DNA of 23,258 bases, from positions 1-23,258 of the forward strand of contig JBPCUN010000032.1 in the NCBI GenBank assembly GCA_051011115.1. The letters run 5' to 3'. Positions 1 to 6,248 of the stretch are shown here, one piece after another. Numbering within the stretch: the stretch's first letter is position 1; each line of letters starts with the position of its first letter. The notes beneath the pieces were generated by a model, which worked only from the letters and a program-made list of their open reading frames with translations, did not search any database and was not told the DNA's origin. The position numbers and the translations under genes were made by a program. Source of the DNA: Profundicola sp051011115. Lineage in GTDB: Bacteria; Bacteroidota; Bacteroidia; Flavobacteriales; Weeksellaceae.

Positions 1-219
1 GTTCTCTATGCCAACAAGTCTGAAGGTAAATTAATCTTATTCGCAGAAATGAAAGCTCCAGGTGAAGCATGGCTTAGTTTTAATATCTGTGATGGAAAAA
101 TTACACAGAAAGCCGTATTTCGCCCCCATGGCATAATGGGTAGATTATATTGGTATGCTGTTTTACCTTTTCATGGGTATATTTTCAATGGGATGGTAAA
201 AAAATTAGCAAAGGGGTAG
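1..219 (+). CDS. SDR-family oxidoreductase with DUF2867 domain, 3' end only
   Basis: Frame 1 is open from the window edge to TAG at 217-219 and gives the last 72 residues of a protein. The peptide contains PGEAWLSFNI, then FRPHGIMGRLYWYAVLPFH, a run typical of the C-terminal DUF2867 domain found behind an NAD(P)-binding Rossmann domain in NmrA-like SDR proteins. The Rossmann part, and therefore any cofactor motif, lies outside the window. The substrate is unknown. It converges on the SRPBCC remnant just downstream. DUF2867 proteins, SRPBCC proteins and TIGR01777 proteins are often neighbours, and all three occur within 7 kb here, so a shared lipid- or pigment-related role is possible but is inference. 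Confidence 0.75.
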   Translation, partial: VLYANKSEGKLILFAEMKAPGEAWLSFNICDGKITQKAVFRPHGIMGRLYWYAVLPFHGYIFNGMVKKLAKG

Positions 220-264
220 ACATTACCTTACTATAGAAATTATTTAAAAGAGTTCATTAATTTT

Positions 265-374
265 CACCATGCGATAAGTGAAAATTTCATGAACTTTTTT
301 TTAATCATCTTTCATGCAACTAAGTGCTCACTTTTTAATTGATAGATTCCAGATTGAAAGGTAGTTTTGCTCAT
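265..374 (-). pseudogene. Remnant of an SRPBCC-family gene with large internal deletion
   Basis: Reading minus from ATG at 374-372 gives MSKTTFQSGIYQLKSEH, nearly identical to the N-terminus of the intact SRPBCC protein encoded at 1546-2049 (MINTTFQSGIYQLKSEQ). The next codons, LVA-stop-KMIKKKFMKFSLIAW, match residues 133-150 of that protein (LVAGKMIKKRVHDIFAYR). About 116 codons are therefore missing, the reading frame is kept across the deletion, and a GGA glycine codon has become TGA. The downstream part has also drifted. It is a dead paralogue or duplicate. The left boundary near 265 is approximate because similarity fades there. Confidence 0.85.
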
Positions 375-385
375 TTTGTTTTAAG

Positions 386-514
386 TTTGTCTAATGCATT
401 TGCAATATAAAATCAAAATGAAAAAATATAATCAATTAAATCTCAGAGAAAATGATTGCCCTGAGATTTAATTAATGTATTTTTAACATCTATTCAGTAT
501 CGTTTATTTAAGAC
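386..514. repeat. 129-bp direct repeat, left copy
   Basis: This segment aligns without gaps to 1442-1570; by eye about 109 of 129 bases match. Both copies begin with TTTGTCTAATGCATTTG, contain a hairpin, and end in sequence equivalent to the stop codon and last codons of the SRPBCC gene. In this copy the frame reads S-stop-INDTE-stop where the intact gene reads PYIKDMN-stop, so it is a second decayed SRPBCC 3' end. The left edge joins directly to the remnant at 265-374 through TTTGTC, the same hexamer that ends the intact unit at 2061-2066. That is what a tandem duplication junction looks like. Confidence 0.85.
435..472. terminator. Hairpin in left repeat copy (former SRPBCC terminator)
   Basis: Arms 435-446 and 461-472 are perfectly complementary (ATTAAATCTCAG / CTGAGATTTAAT), and 448/459 can add one more pair inside an A-C mismatch. 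The AT-rich outer stem would act as the U-tract in either direction. It corresponds position for position to the hairpin at 1491-1528, which lies just behind the intact SRPBCC gene. Here no intact gene ends at it. Confidence 0.6.
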
Positions 515-664
515 TAGACATAACGAAAAGATATCAAGATGTTAAAAAAGTAAATAAACATAAATTAAAAAACTATGCTCTTTGCAAACAAGAACTTTAT
601 CAGTGGAATAAGCATATAAGGGGAGAGTGCTCGGTATTAAGAAAATTAAATAAATATTATAAAG

Positions 665-1330
665 TTGAAAAAATTACTATTTATATTCCCAATTGCTGTT
701 GTTATGCTGATTTTGCAGGGTTGTCCTGATTTTAAAGCAGACTTTATTGAGTATAAGTTTAAAATGGATAACCCAGAAAGTTGGATAGATATTCAGCCTA
801 AAAAAGAGGTGTATAATGTAGGCGATACCGTGGATATTACCTATAAAATACCTTCTCACATAGGTGAATACACGGAAGAAGAAAGCGAAGCGGATATAAT
901 GGAGTATTATGATATAAAAGCAAAGGATTTTAAAATAAGAAATTACTATAAATATGATAGTATTTTGGTAACAGATTATAGTATGCCACTTAAGTCCCGA
1001 TATGCCTTCAATCTTTCACAAGATGCAGAGAAAACCATTATTTTAATCAATGAGGGAAAAGAGGTTGAGATAATAAATAATGAATTACATAATGCACATT
1101 TAATCTACCGATTCGATGAAGAGAAAGAAGAATACATAGCCAAAGTGAAAGTTATTTTCACGAAACCAGATAAGTTTTATTGGTTTACTGATACAACTTA
1201 TAATAAGAAAAATGAAATTTCACCTGGTTATATATCAATTCCGATGCCGCATAACCGAGATTATTATGAATCGAATGCTGTAATTAATTTTTCACCTAAA
1301 GACGATATTGCTTTCAAAGTTGTAGAATAA
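665..1330 (+). CDS. Unrecognised lipoprotein
   Basis: The product is 221 residues and I do not recognise its family. The N-terminus is a lipoprotein signal peptide: KK, a hydrophobic core (LLFIFPIAVVMLI), then LQGC with Cys20 as the likely lipidated residue. Gln at -2 is unusual for a lipobox but the rest fits. The mature part is acidic and Lys/Tyr-rich with no other membrane segment, suggesting an anchored periplasmic or outer-membrane protein. The start is TTG at 665; an in-frame TAA lies at 647, and the next ATG (707) would remove most of the signal peptide. It stands alone between the two copies of the 129-bp repeat, with a terminator just behind it, so it seems to be a single-gene unit inserted into a duplicated locus. 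Confidence 0.7.
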   Translation: MKKLLFIFPIAVVMLILQGCPDFKADFIEYKFKMDNPESWIDIQPKKEVYNVGDTVDITYKIPSHIGEYTEEESEADIMEYYDIKAKDFKIRNYYKYDSILVTDYSMPLKSRYAFNLSQDAEKTIILINEGKEVEIINNELHNAHLIYRFDEEKEEYIAKVKVIFTKPDKFYWFTDTTYNKKNEISPGYISIPMPHNRDYYESNAVINFSPKDDIAFKVVE

Positions 1331-1354
1331 AAAAGTAATAGAATATAGAGAAAG

Positions 1355-1388
1355 CCAAACCAGCAACGTTGTCGGTTTGGTTTTTTTT
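1355..1388 (+). terminator. Rho-independent terminator of the lipoprotein gene
   Basis: CCAAACC (1355-1361) pairs with GGTTTGG (1374-1380). The interior CAACGTTG is itself self-complementary, and a run of eight T follows at 1381-1388. It sits 24 bases after the lipoprotein stop codon. Confidence 0.85.
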
Positions 1389-1441
1389 AAATCAATTTGT
1401 AAATGAAGTATTTAGCTAATTATCCAGCCATATACGCACGC

Positions 1442-1570
1442 TTTGTCTAATGCATTTGTAATATAAAATCAACATGAAAAGATATAATTAATTAAATATC
1501 ACACAAAATGATTGGTGTGGGATTTAATTAATGTACTTTTAGCATCTAATTCATATCCTTTATGTAAGGC
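1442..1570. repeat. 129-bp direct repeat, right copy
   Basis: This is the partner of 386-514 in the same orientation, with no indels. It covers the region downstream of the intact SRPBCC gene plus that gene's stop codon (1546-1548) and last eight codons or so. The two copies flank a segment of about 930 bp holding only the lipoprotein gene and its terminator. Recombination between them would delete that gene cleanly. Confidence 0.85.
1491..1528 (-). terminator. Terminator hairpin of the crt operon
   Basis: Left arm 1491-1504 pairs with right arm 1515-1528: seven A/T pairs at the base, one A-G mismatch, one G-T wobble, then five pairs, around a 10-nt loop. It lies 17 bases behind the SRPBCC stop codon on the minus strand. 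Two pairs are inverted (C-G for G-C) relative to the copy at 435-472, so the base pairing, not the sequence, is what has been kept. Confidence 0.65.
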
Positions 1571-2049
1571 TCGCCAAATATTTCTGAAACTTTCTGATGT
1601 CTATAGGCAAAGATATCATGGACTCTTTTTTTAATCATCTTTCCTGCAACCAGATTTCCTATAAAGCCTAATGGTAGTTTGTAGGACACTATATCATTCA
1701 TCTTTACTTGATTATCGCTAATGGCCTCAAAATGATGTTCATGGTGCCACATAGCATAAGGACCGAAGCGTTGTTCGTCTATAAATAATTTTTGATTCTC
1801 TACATGTTTAATTTCTGTGACCCAATTTTGTTTAATGCCTGGCAGGATTTCAATCTTATAGGTTACAATTTGTCCCTCGTACATTTTCGGCGGTTCGCCA
1901 GAGGTTATGGTAAAGCCCATGTCTGGTGGCGTCAAATCATTTAAATTTTTAGGCTGAGAGAAGTATTCCCAAACTTCATCTATAGGGGCGTGGATGATTT
2001 GTTCACTTTTTAATTGGTATATTCCTGATTGAAAGGTAGTATTGATCAT
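1546..2049 (-). CDS. SRPBCC-family protein, last gene of the carotenoid operon
   Basis: The product is 167 residues with a helix-grip (START-like) fold. It has an early strand QLKSEQIIHAP, followed by IDEVWEYFSQPKNLNDLTPPDMGF, the usual N-terminal helix of SRPBCC proteins, then alternating strands, and a long C-terminal helix around residues 133-158. This fold binds hydrophobic ligands in a cavity. Proteins of this kind (COG4276-like) are often fused to, or next to, TIGR01777 epimerase-like proteins, and such a gene lies at 6248. The ATG overlaps the crtY stop codon (ATGA), so the two are translationally coupled. A role in binding or handling carotenoid or lipid is inference. An internally deleted copy lies at 265-374. 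Confidence 0.8.
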   Translation of the reverse strand: MINTTFQSGIYQLKSEQIIHAPIDEVWEYFSQPKNLNDLTPPDMGFTITSGEPPKMYEGQIVTYKIEILPGIKQNWVTEIKHVENQKLFIDEQRFGPYAMWHHEHHFEAISDNQVKMNDIVSYKLPLGFIGNLVAGKMIKKRVHDIFAYRHQKVSEIFGEPYIKDMN

Positions 2050-2732
2050 TTTATTTTTAGTTTGTCAAAGATTAAAACAGTTGGGTAAAGCATGGTAAAG
2101 CAATAAAAGAAATCTTCTATGGGAATAGTACCAACTCTAATGCCTAGATTTTCTGCATTATGATACCAAACCACAGGTTCTGAGGTAAAACTTCCTGTTA
2201 ACCAAGAATTCACGATTATAAAAGGTATTAAAATCACTACAAATGAAAGTACATAGCGATTAAAGACTTTGAATTTAAACTTTAATTGAATCAGCATTAA
2301 TAGGGCAAAAAGTCCAAAACTCGCAAGGGTGTAGGCTTTATCGTAATTCCCGATTGCAATGGCAACGGTTACAATGAATAATAATGTAGCCAATCTGTGT
2401 GCTGTTTTATCTTTTAAGGCTGGTTTTGGGAAAAAATATAACAGTGCGTAATGTATAAAATTACTAGCGTAGGGTATTAGAAAGAAAAACATCCATTCTT
2501 CTATCGGTAATTTAAGTATACGCCAACCTACTAAATAATCATCATTGAATCCCCAAACACCGATATAAGTAAAATATATATCCCATAAAATAAAGACCAA
2601 ACCCACCAATGCAATAGCCGTAAAGTACGATTTCCAATATTGAATGAAATGCATCCGTTTTCGCTCAAAGCTATAGGCGAAAGGAATAGAAAAACTCAAA
2701 ACATTCAGAATTAAATATAAATAATGGGCCAT
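2046..2732 (-). CDS. crtY: Lycopene beta-cyclase, CrtYcd type
   Basis: This integral membrane protein of 228 residues should cyclise both ends of lycopene to give beta-carotene. It consists of two lycopene-cyclase domains in tandem, each with the family's Pro-x-Glu-Glu/Asp signature: PIEEW at residues 76-80 and PIEDF at 204-208. Hydrophobic segments fill most of the length (roughly 3-21, 36-55, 80-100, 110-130, 135-150, 160-175 and the C-terminus). This is the fused CrtYc/CrtYd form common in Bacteroidota, unrelated to the FAD-type CrtY of proteobacteria. ATG at 2732 is preferred; a TTG one codon upstream would add one residue. It starts 6 bases after the crtZ stop and its TGA overlaps the SRPBCC ATG. 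Confidence 0.9.
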   Translation of the reverse strand: MAHYLYLILNVLSFSIPFAYSFERKRMHFIQYWKSYFTAIALVGLVFILWDIYFTYIGVWGFNDDYLVGWRILKLPIEEWMFFFLIPYASNFIHYALLYFFPKPALKDKTAHRLATLLFIVTVAIAIGNYDKAYTLASFGLFALLMLIQLKFKFKVFNRYVLSFVVILIPFIIVNSWLTGSFTSEPVVWYHNAENLGIRVGTIPIEDFFYCFTMLYPTVLIFDKLKIK

Positions 2733-2738
2733 CAAAAT

Positions 2739-3188
2739 CTAAATTTTGAAGTATTTAAAAGGAACAAATAACATCCCAAAACATTCTCCTTCTTCTTTTC
2801 CTAAATGTTTATGATGACGTTTATGTGCTTTGCGTAAACCCACTAAATAGGGATTTGTCGTTTTATCAAACCATTTAAACCTTCTATGAATTAGCACATC
2901 ATGCACCAAGAAGTAAGCTATGCCATAGAGCAAAACTCCCAAAGCAATAAAGAAAAGGTAATTGATGCCCCCCTCTAAACCAAAATAAAATAAAATCATA
3001 CAAGGAATGGCAAATAGTACAAAAAAGAAATCGTTCTTTTCAAAAACATGTGGATAACCTGGTTGGTGATGATCCTCATGAAAGTACCATAATAGTCCGT
3101 GCATTAGATATTTATGTGTAATCCATGTGATACCTTCCATGATACAAAAAGTGACAATCGTGATTGCTATATACAGTAGAATATCCAT
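2739..3188 (-). CDS. crtZ: Beta-carotene 3-hydroxylase
   Basis: This membrane di-iron enzyme of 149 residues belongs to the fatty acid hydroxylase superfamily and adds 3-hydroxyl groups to the beta-ionone rings, giving cryptoxanthin and then zeaxanthin. All metal-binding histidine clusters are visible: HKYLMH (25-30), HEDHH (37-41), HDVLIH (96-101) and HKRHH (122-126). Hydrophobic segments lie at about 3-22, 53-70 and 76-96. It begins 3 bases after the crtB stop codon. No ketolase (CrtW) is present in the operon, so zeaxanthin is the predicted end product unless a ketolase or glycosylase is encoded elsewhere. Confidence 0.93.
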   Translation of the reverse strand: MDILLYIAITIVTFCIMEGITWITHKYLMHGLLWYFHEDHHQPGYPHVFEKNDFFFVLFAIPCMILFYFGLEGGINYLFFIALGVLLYGIAYFLVHDVLIHRRFKWFDKTTNPYLVGLRKAHKRHHKHLGKEEGECFGMLFVPFKYFKI

Positions 3189-3191
3189 TAT

Positions 3192-4049
3192 TTATGATAA
3201 TTGTGATTGCAATTTTAAATTTTTATACACAAGAATTTTAGAGTAAATCATCATCTTCTGGAAGTTATTTATGCGCATTCTTTGGTTGAATAAAGCAGAT
3301 GCTGGCTTAGCTTTTATTTTCAGAAATAAACGATGATAATATTTATAGGCTAAATATACCGCATAACGAGAAGTTATGGGTAAATCTTTAATTCCTTTTA
3401 ATGCTACTTTAAAATCCTCTTCAATGTCTTTTTCTATTAATTGCTTGTCTTTTTCTGTAAAATGATTGAATTCTACATTGGGAAAATACGTTCTATTCAA
3501 TATATGAAAATCAGCATTCATATCCCTTAAAAAATTCACTTTTTGTAGTGCAGCACCTAATCTCTTAGCGCTAGGTTTTAGTTGTTCGTATTTTTGATTA
3601 TCTCCCTTCACAAAAATCATTAAACACATTAAACCGACTACTTCTGCAGATCCATAGATGTAAGTGTCATATTCTAGTTTATTTAAAGTTTCCATTTTTC
3701 CTAAGTCCATTTCCATGCTTTGTAAAAAAGCATCCACTAAATGCTGTGGAATATTAAATTTTCTCTGAGTTTCACAGAAAGCTTGGATAATGGGATTTAT
3801 CGAGATTCCCTCTTCTAAATCTTCTCTATAGGATGCAATAAATCTGTCTAAAATTTTTTGTTGATTATGGGGGTGAAATGTATCTACAATTTCATCTGCA
3901 AGTCTTACAAAACCATATATATTATAAATATGATTTCTAATACTTGAATCCAATAAAGAAACGGATTTAGAAAATGAAGTACTGTACCTCTCAGTAACCA
4001 ATTGAGATATCTCTTCACAAATGGATTGATATAGATTGTAGTTATTCAT
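3192..4049 (-). CDS. crtB: Phytoene synthase
   Basis: This enzyme condenses two geranylgeranyl diphosphates head to head into phytoene, the first committed step of C40 carotenoid synthesis. It has 285 residues, normal for the family. The two Asp-rich Mg-diphosphate motifs are present: DEIVD at 52-56 and NFLRDMNAD at 172-180 with Asn172, Arg175, Asp176 and Asp180. The start is taken as ATG at 4049-4047, which overlaps the crtI stop codon by one base (TGATG). A TTG one codon earlier is possible but less likely. The one-base overlap implies translational coupling to crtI. Confidence 0.95.
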   Translation of the reverse strand: MNNYNLYQSICEEISQLVTERYSTSFSKSVSLLDSSIRNHIYNIYGFVRLADEIVDTFHPHNQQKILDRFIASYREDLEEGISINPIIQAFCETQRKFNIPQHLVDAFLQSMEMDLGKMETLNKLEYDTYIYGSAEVVGLMCLMIFVKGDNQKYEQLKPSAKRLGAALQKVNFLRDMNADFHILNRTYFPNVEFNHFTEKDKQLIEKDIEEDFKVALKGIKDLPITSRYAVYLAYKYYHRLFLKIKAKPASALFNQRMRINNFQKMMIYSKILVYKNLKLQSQLS

Positions 4050-5509
4050 CAAATATCTTTTTTCATAATATAATCGCTTACTACTTTGCCAGAAATTATC
4101 GCTGGCGGAACTCCTGGGCCAGGTACCGTTAATTGTCCCGTATAAAACAGGTTTTCTAAATTTTTATTTTTAATAGGAGGTCTCAATATAGAAGTCTGTA
4201 ATAAGGTGTTTGCTAATCCATATGCATTTCCTTTACAAGCATGATAGCGGTCTTTGAAATCTTGAACACCAAATGATTTTTTGTATATAATTTTATCAGA
4301 TAATCCAATACCCGTTCGCGCTTTAAATCTATTTAAAATTAACTGAAAGTATTCCTCATGCTTATCAGCGTCATTTTCTAAATCTACAGCTATAGGAATC
4401 AGAAAAAATGCTGTAGCCTTCCCTTTTGGAGCCAATGTATCATCAACAATTGAGGGAAAATTAGCATAAAAAAGAGGGTTAGAAGGATATATTTTGCTAT
4501 CATAAATTTCTTCTGCGTGCTTATCAAAATCCGTATCAAAAAAGAGATTATGATGTGCAACCTCTTCCACAGGGCTATCTAAACCTATATAGTATAGAAG
4601 CGAAGATGGGGCAAAGGTTCGGGTGTCCCAATATGATTTATTGAAATTTCTTTTATCTTCTTCAAGCAAGGATTCCGTATGAGCATAATCTGCTCCAGAT
4701 ATAATGATATCTGCTGTATACGATACTTTTTTAGTTGTTACAGAAACTACACGTTTACCTTTATGATTAATTTTTACAACTTCCTCATGGGTTTTTAATT
4801 TGACACCGAGTTCTTGTGCAAGCGTAACCATAGCTTTTACTACTTCATACATTCCCCCTTGTGGATACCAAGTTCCTAAACCAAAGTCTGCCCAATTCAT
4901 GAAATTATAAAAAGCTGGGGTGTTACTAGGCTTAGCACCTAAGAACAAAACAGGAAATTCTAGGATGCTTCTCAAATTCTCATTTTGAGTGACTTTTGCT
5001 ACTTCTTGTTTTATATTTTTGATAAATAAGGGTAGACGCTTGGCTGTATCTAATGTAATAAGTTCTGCAATGTTGAGTCCAGGTTGATAGACTAGATCTT
5101 GCATAGCAATCTCATAATTTTTTTTCGCTTTCTCTAAAAATGATTTTAATCTAGCACCTGAACCAGGATCTATAGAATCAAAAGTTGCCATTATCTTAGC
5201 AGAATTATCTTCTATATCTATAGGATTACCCTTCTCAAAAAATACCCGATAAGCTGGAGATAGTTTCTGTAATACATAAAAGTCTGATGTGGTTTTGCCA
5301 AAATCATTGTAAAATTTTTCAAATACATCTGGCATCCAATACCAGCTAGGTCCCATGTCAAAAGTAAAACCTGCCTCCTGCAATATAGAAGCTCTACCTC
5401 CCAATTGTTCGTTTTTTTCGAGTACTGTTACTTCATAACCTGCTTGCTGCATATAGCAAGCTGCCGTCAAAGAAGAAAAACCTGAACCTATAATTATGAC
5501 TGTTTTCAA
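4049..5509 (-). CDS. crtI: Phytoene desaturase
   Basis: This FAD-dependent membrane-associated flavoprotein of 486 residues removes hydrogen from phytoene in four steps to give all-trans lycopene. The N-terminal dinucleotide-binding motif GSGFSSLTAA starts at residue 8, followed by Glu31 and GGRAS (37-41). The C-terminal signature GQLTVPGPGVPPAIISG lies at about 458-474, as in other bacterial CrtI proteins. The start codon is TTG at 5509; the translation from there (KTVIIIGSGF) fits the family start and no in-frame ATG exists close upstream. It is the first gene of the crt operon. Its -7 promoter box and an overlapping perfect palindrome lie 22-41 bases upstream. Confidence 0.95.
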   Translation of the reverse strand: MKTVIIIGSGFSSLTAACYMQQAGYEVTVLEKNEQLGGRASILQEAGFTFDMGPSWYWMPDVFEKFYNDFGKTTSDFYVLQKLSPAYRVFFEKGNPIDIEDNSAKIMATFDSIDPGSGARLKSFLEKAKKNYEIAMQDLVYQPGLNIAELITLDTAKRLPLFIKNIKQEVAKVTQNENLRSILEFPVLFLGAKPSNTPAFYNFMNWADFGLGTWYPQGGMYEVVKAMVTLAQELGVKLKTHEEVVKINHKGKRVVSVTTKKVSYTADIIISGADYAHTESLLEEDKRNFNKSYWDTRTFAPSSLLYYIGLDSPVEEVAHHNLFFDTDFDKHAEEIYDSKIYPSNPLFYANFPSIVDDTLAPKGKATAFFLIPIAVDLENDADKHEEYFQLILNRFKARTGIGLSDKIIYKKSFGVQDFKDRYHACKGNAYGLANTLLQTSILRPPIKNKNLENLFYTGQLTVPGPGVPPAIISGKVVSDYIMKKDI

Positions 5510-5530
5510 ACTAAATGTTATATATTAGAA

Positions 5531-5538
5531 CAAAAATA
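5531..5538 (-). promoter_or_regulatory. Putative -7 promoter box of the crt operon
   Basis: The minus strand reads TATTTTTG, an exact match to the Bacteroidota -7 consensus TAnnTTTG, with its inner end 21 bases before the crtI TTG start. No clear -33 TTG is seen at the usual spacing, so the promoter may be weak or need an activator. Confidence 0.55.
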
Positions 5539-5550
5539 TACTATATTTTT
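5532..5550. promoter_or_regulatory. Perfect 19-bp palindrome, candidate MarR operator
   Basis: AAAAATATA (5532-5540), one central C, then TATATTTTT (5542-5550): nine complementary pairs with no mismatch. It overlaps the crtI -7 box, so a dimer bound here would block the crt promoter. The adjacent divergent gene encodes a MarR protein, a family that binds inverted repeats of about this size. The A/T-only composition lowers its significance. Confidence 0.5.
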
Positions 5551-5576
5551 TAATTATGCTAAGGATTTTTTATTCT

Positions 5577-5584
5577 TATTTTTG
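5577..5584 (+). promoter_or_regulatory. Putative -7 promoter box of the MarR gene
   Basis: TATTTTTG matches TAnnTTTG exactly and lies 22 bases before ATG 5607. It also lies inside any longer reading frame starting at ATG 5556, which argues for the 5607 start. The same octamer serves the divergent crtI promoter. Confidence 0.5.
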
Positions 5585-5606
5585 TAAAAGCTTTAAAAGC
5601 TATCAC

Positions 5607-6248
5607 ATGAATTATGATTTATTACAAAATATAATAGAATCCTTAAAAGAATTTGAACAATCTACATCTGTCAATGCTAATTTAGAAGACTATAGACAAT
5701 GGTTGAATGAAAAGGCTTACATCCGTGAAAGTCCCAAAAAACTAGCTGATAAATATGATTTAGAAGTTAATGAACTAGAGAATGAACTTTGTAAGCAAGT
5801 CATTATGCTGAGTAGATACGCAAAATCTACAATCAAAAAAGGGTTAGAGGATTACCCAGATTTAGTAAATGAAGATTTTACCTATCTATATCGTTTGATG
5901 GATTATGAATCTCTTACCAAAATGCAATTAATTGATAAAAATGGTCAAGAGAAACAAACGGGTTTAGAGATTATTAAACGTTTGGTGAAAAATGGATTAG
6001 TTCGTGAATTTCAAGATCCCGATGATGGTAGAAGTAGGAGAGTTGCAGCTACAGCTAAGGGAAAGAAATTATTCAAAACTTCTATGAATGAAGTAACTTT
6101 GACTGCCAAGATATTAGGTGGTAATTTAAGTGTTCAAGAAAAGAAAATATTGTTGAAACTTTTGATTAAATTAAATCAATTTCATGAAGTAATTTATCAT
6201 CAGCATAAGGATGCTTCAATTCAAGAAATAGAAAAACTATTGCAATAA
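5607..6248 (+). CDS. MarR-family transcriptional regulator, divergent from crtI
   Basis: The product is 213 residues from ATG 5607. Residues 91-165 form a winged helix-turn-helix: LTKMQLIDKN and TGLEIIKRLVKNGLVREF as recognition helices, then the wing DPDDGRSRRVAATAKGK with the family's Asp-x-Arg...Val signature (D140, R142, V146). An N-terminal extension of about 80 residues precedes it, with a charged helical stretch (KKLADKYDLEVNELENEL). An upstream ATG at 5556 would add 17 residues (LRIFYSYFCKSFKSYH) that look untranslated and cover the probable promoter. It is divergent from the crt operon, so it likely controls it and itself; in Corynebacterium glutamicum the MarR protein CrtR is a divergently encoded crt repressor that responds to GGPP. 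The same wiring here is inference. Its stop overlaps the next start (TAATG). Confidence 0.82.
   Translation: MNYDLLQNIIESLKEFEQSTSVNANLEDYRQWLNEKAYIRESPKKLADKYDLEVNELENELCKQVIMLSRYAKSTIKKGLEDYPDLVNEDFTYLYRLMDYESLTKMQLIDKNGQEKQTGLEIIKRLVKNGLVREFQDPDDGRSRRVAATAKGKKLFKTSMNEVTLTAKILGGNLSVQEKKILLKLLIKLNQFHEVIYHQHKDASIQEIEKLLQ

Noticed and set aside
677..859. Open frame on the minus strand inside the lipoprotein gene
   Set aside because: It is antisense to a gene with a clear signal peptide and has no recognisable motif or promoter.
386..1570. Insertion-sequence or integron-cassette reading of the repeat-flanked lipoprotein
   Set aside because: The repeats are direct, are explained by the duplicated SRPBCC 3' region, and no recombinase gene or target-site duplication is seen.
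5556..5606. Longer N-terminus for the MarR gene starting at ATG 5556
   Set aside because: The added residues show no family similarity and the stretch contains the likely -7 box TATTTTTG, so the start at 5607 fits better.
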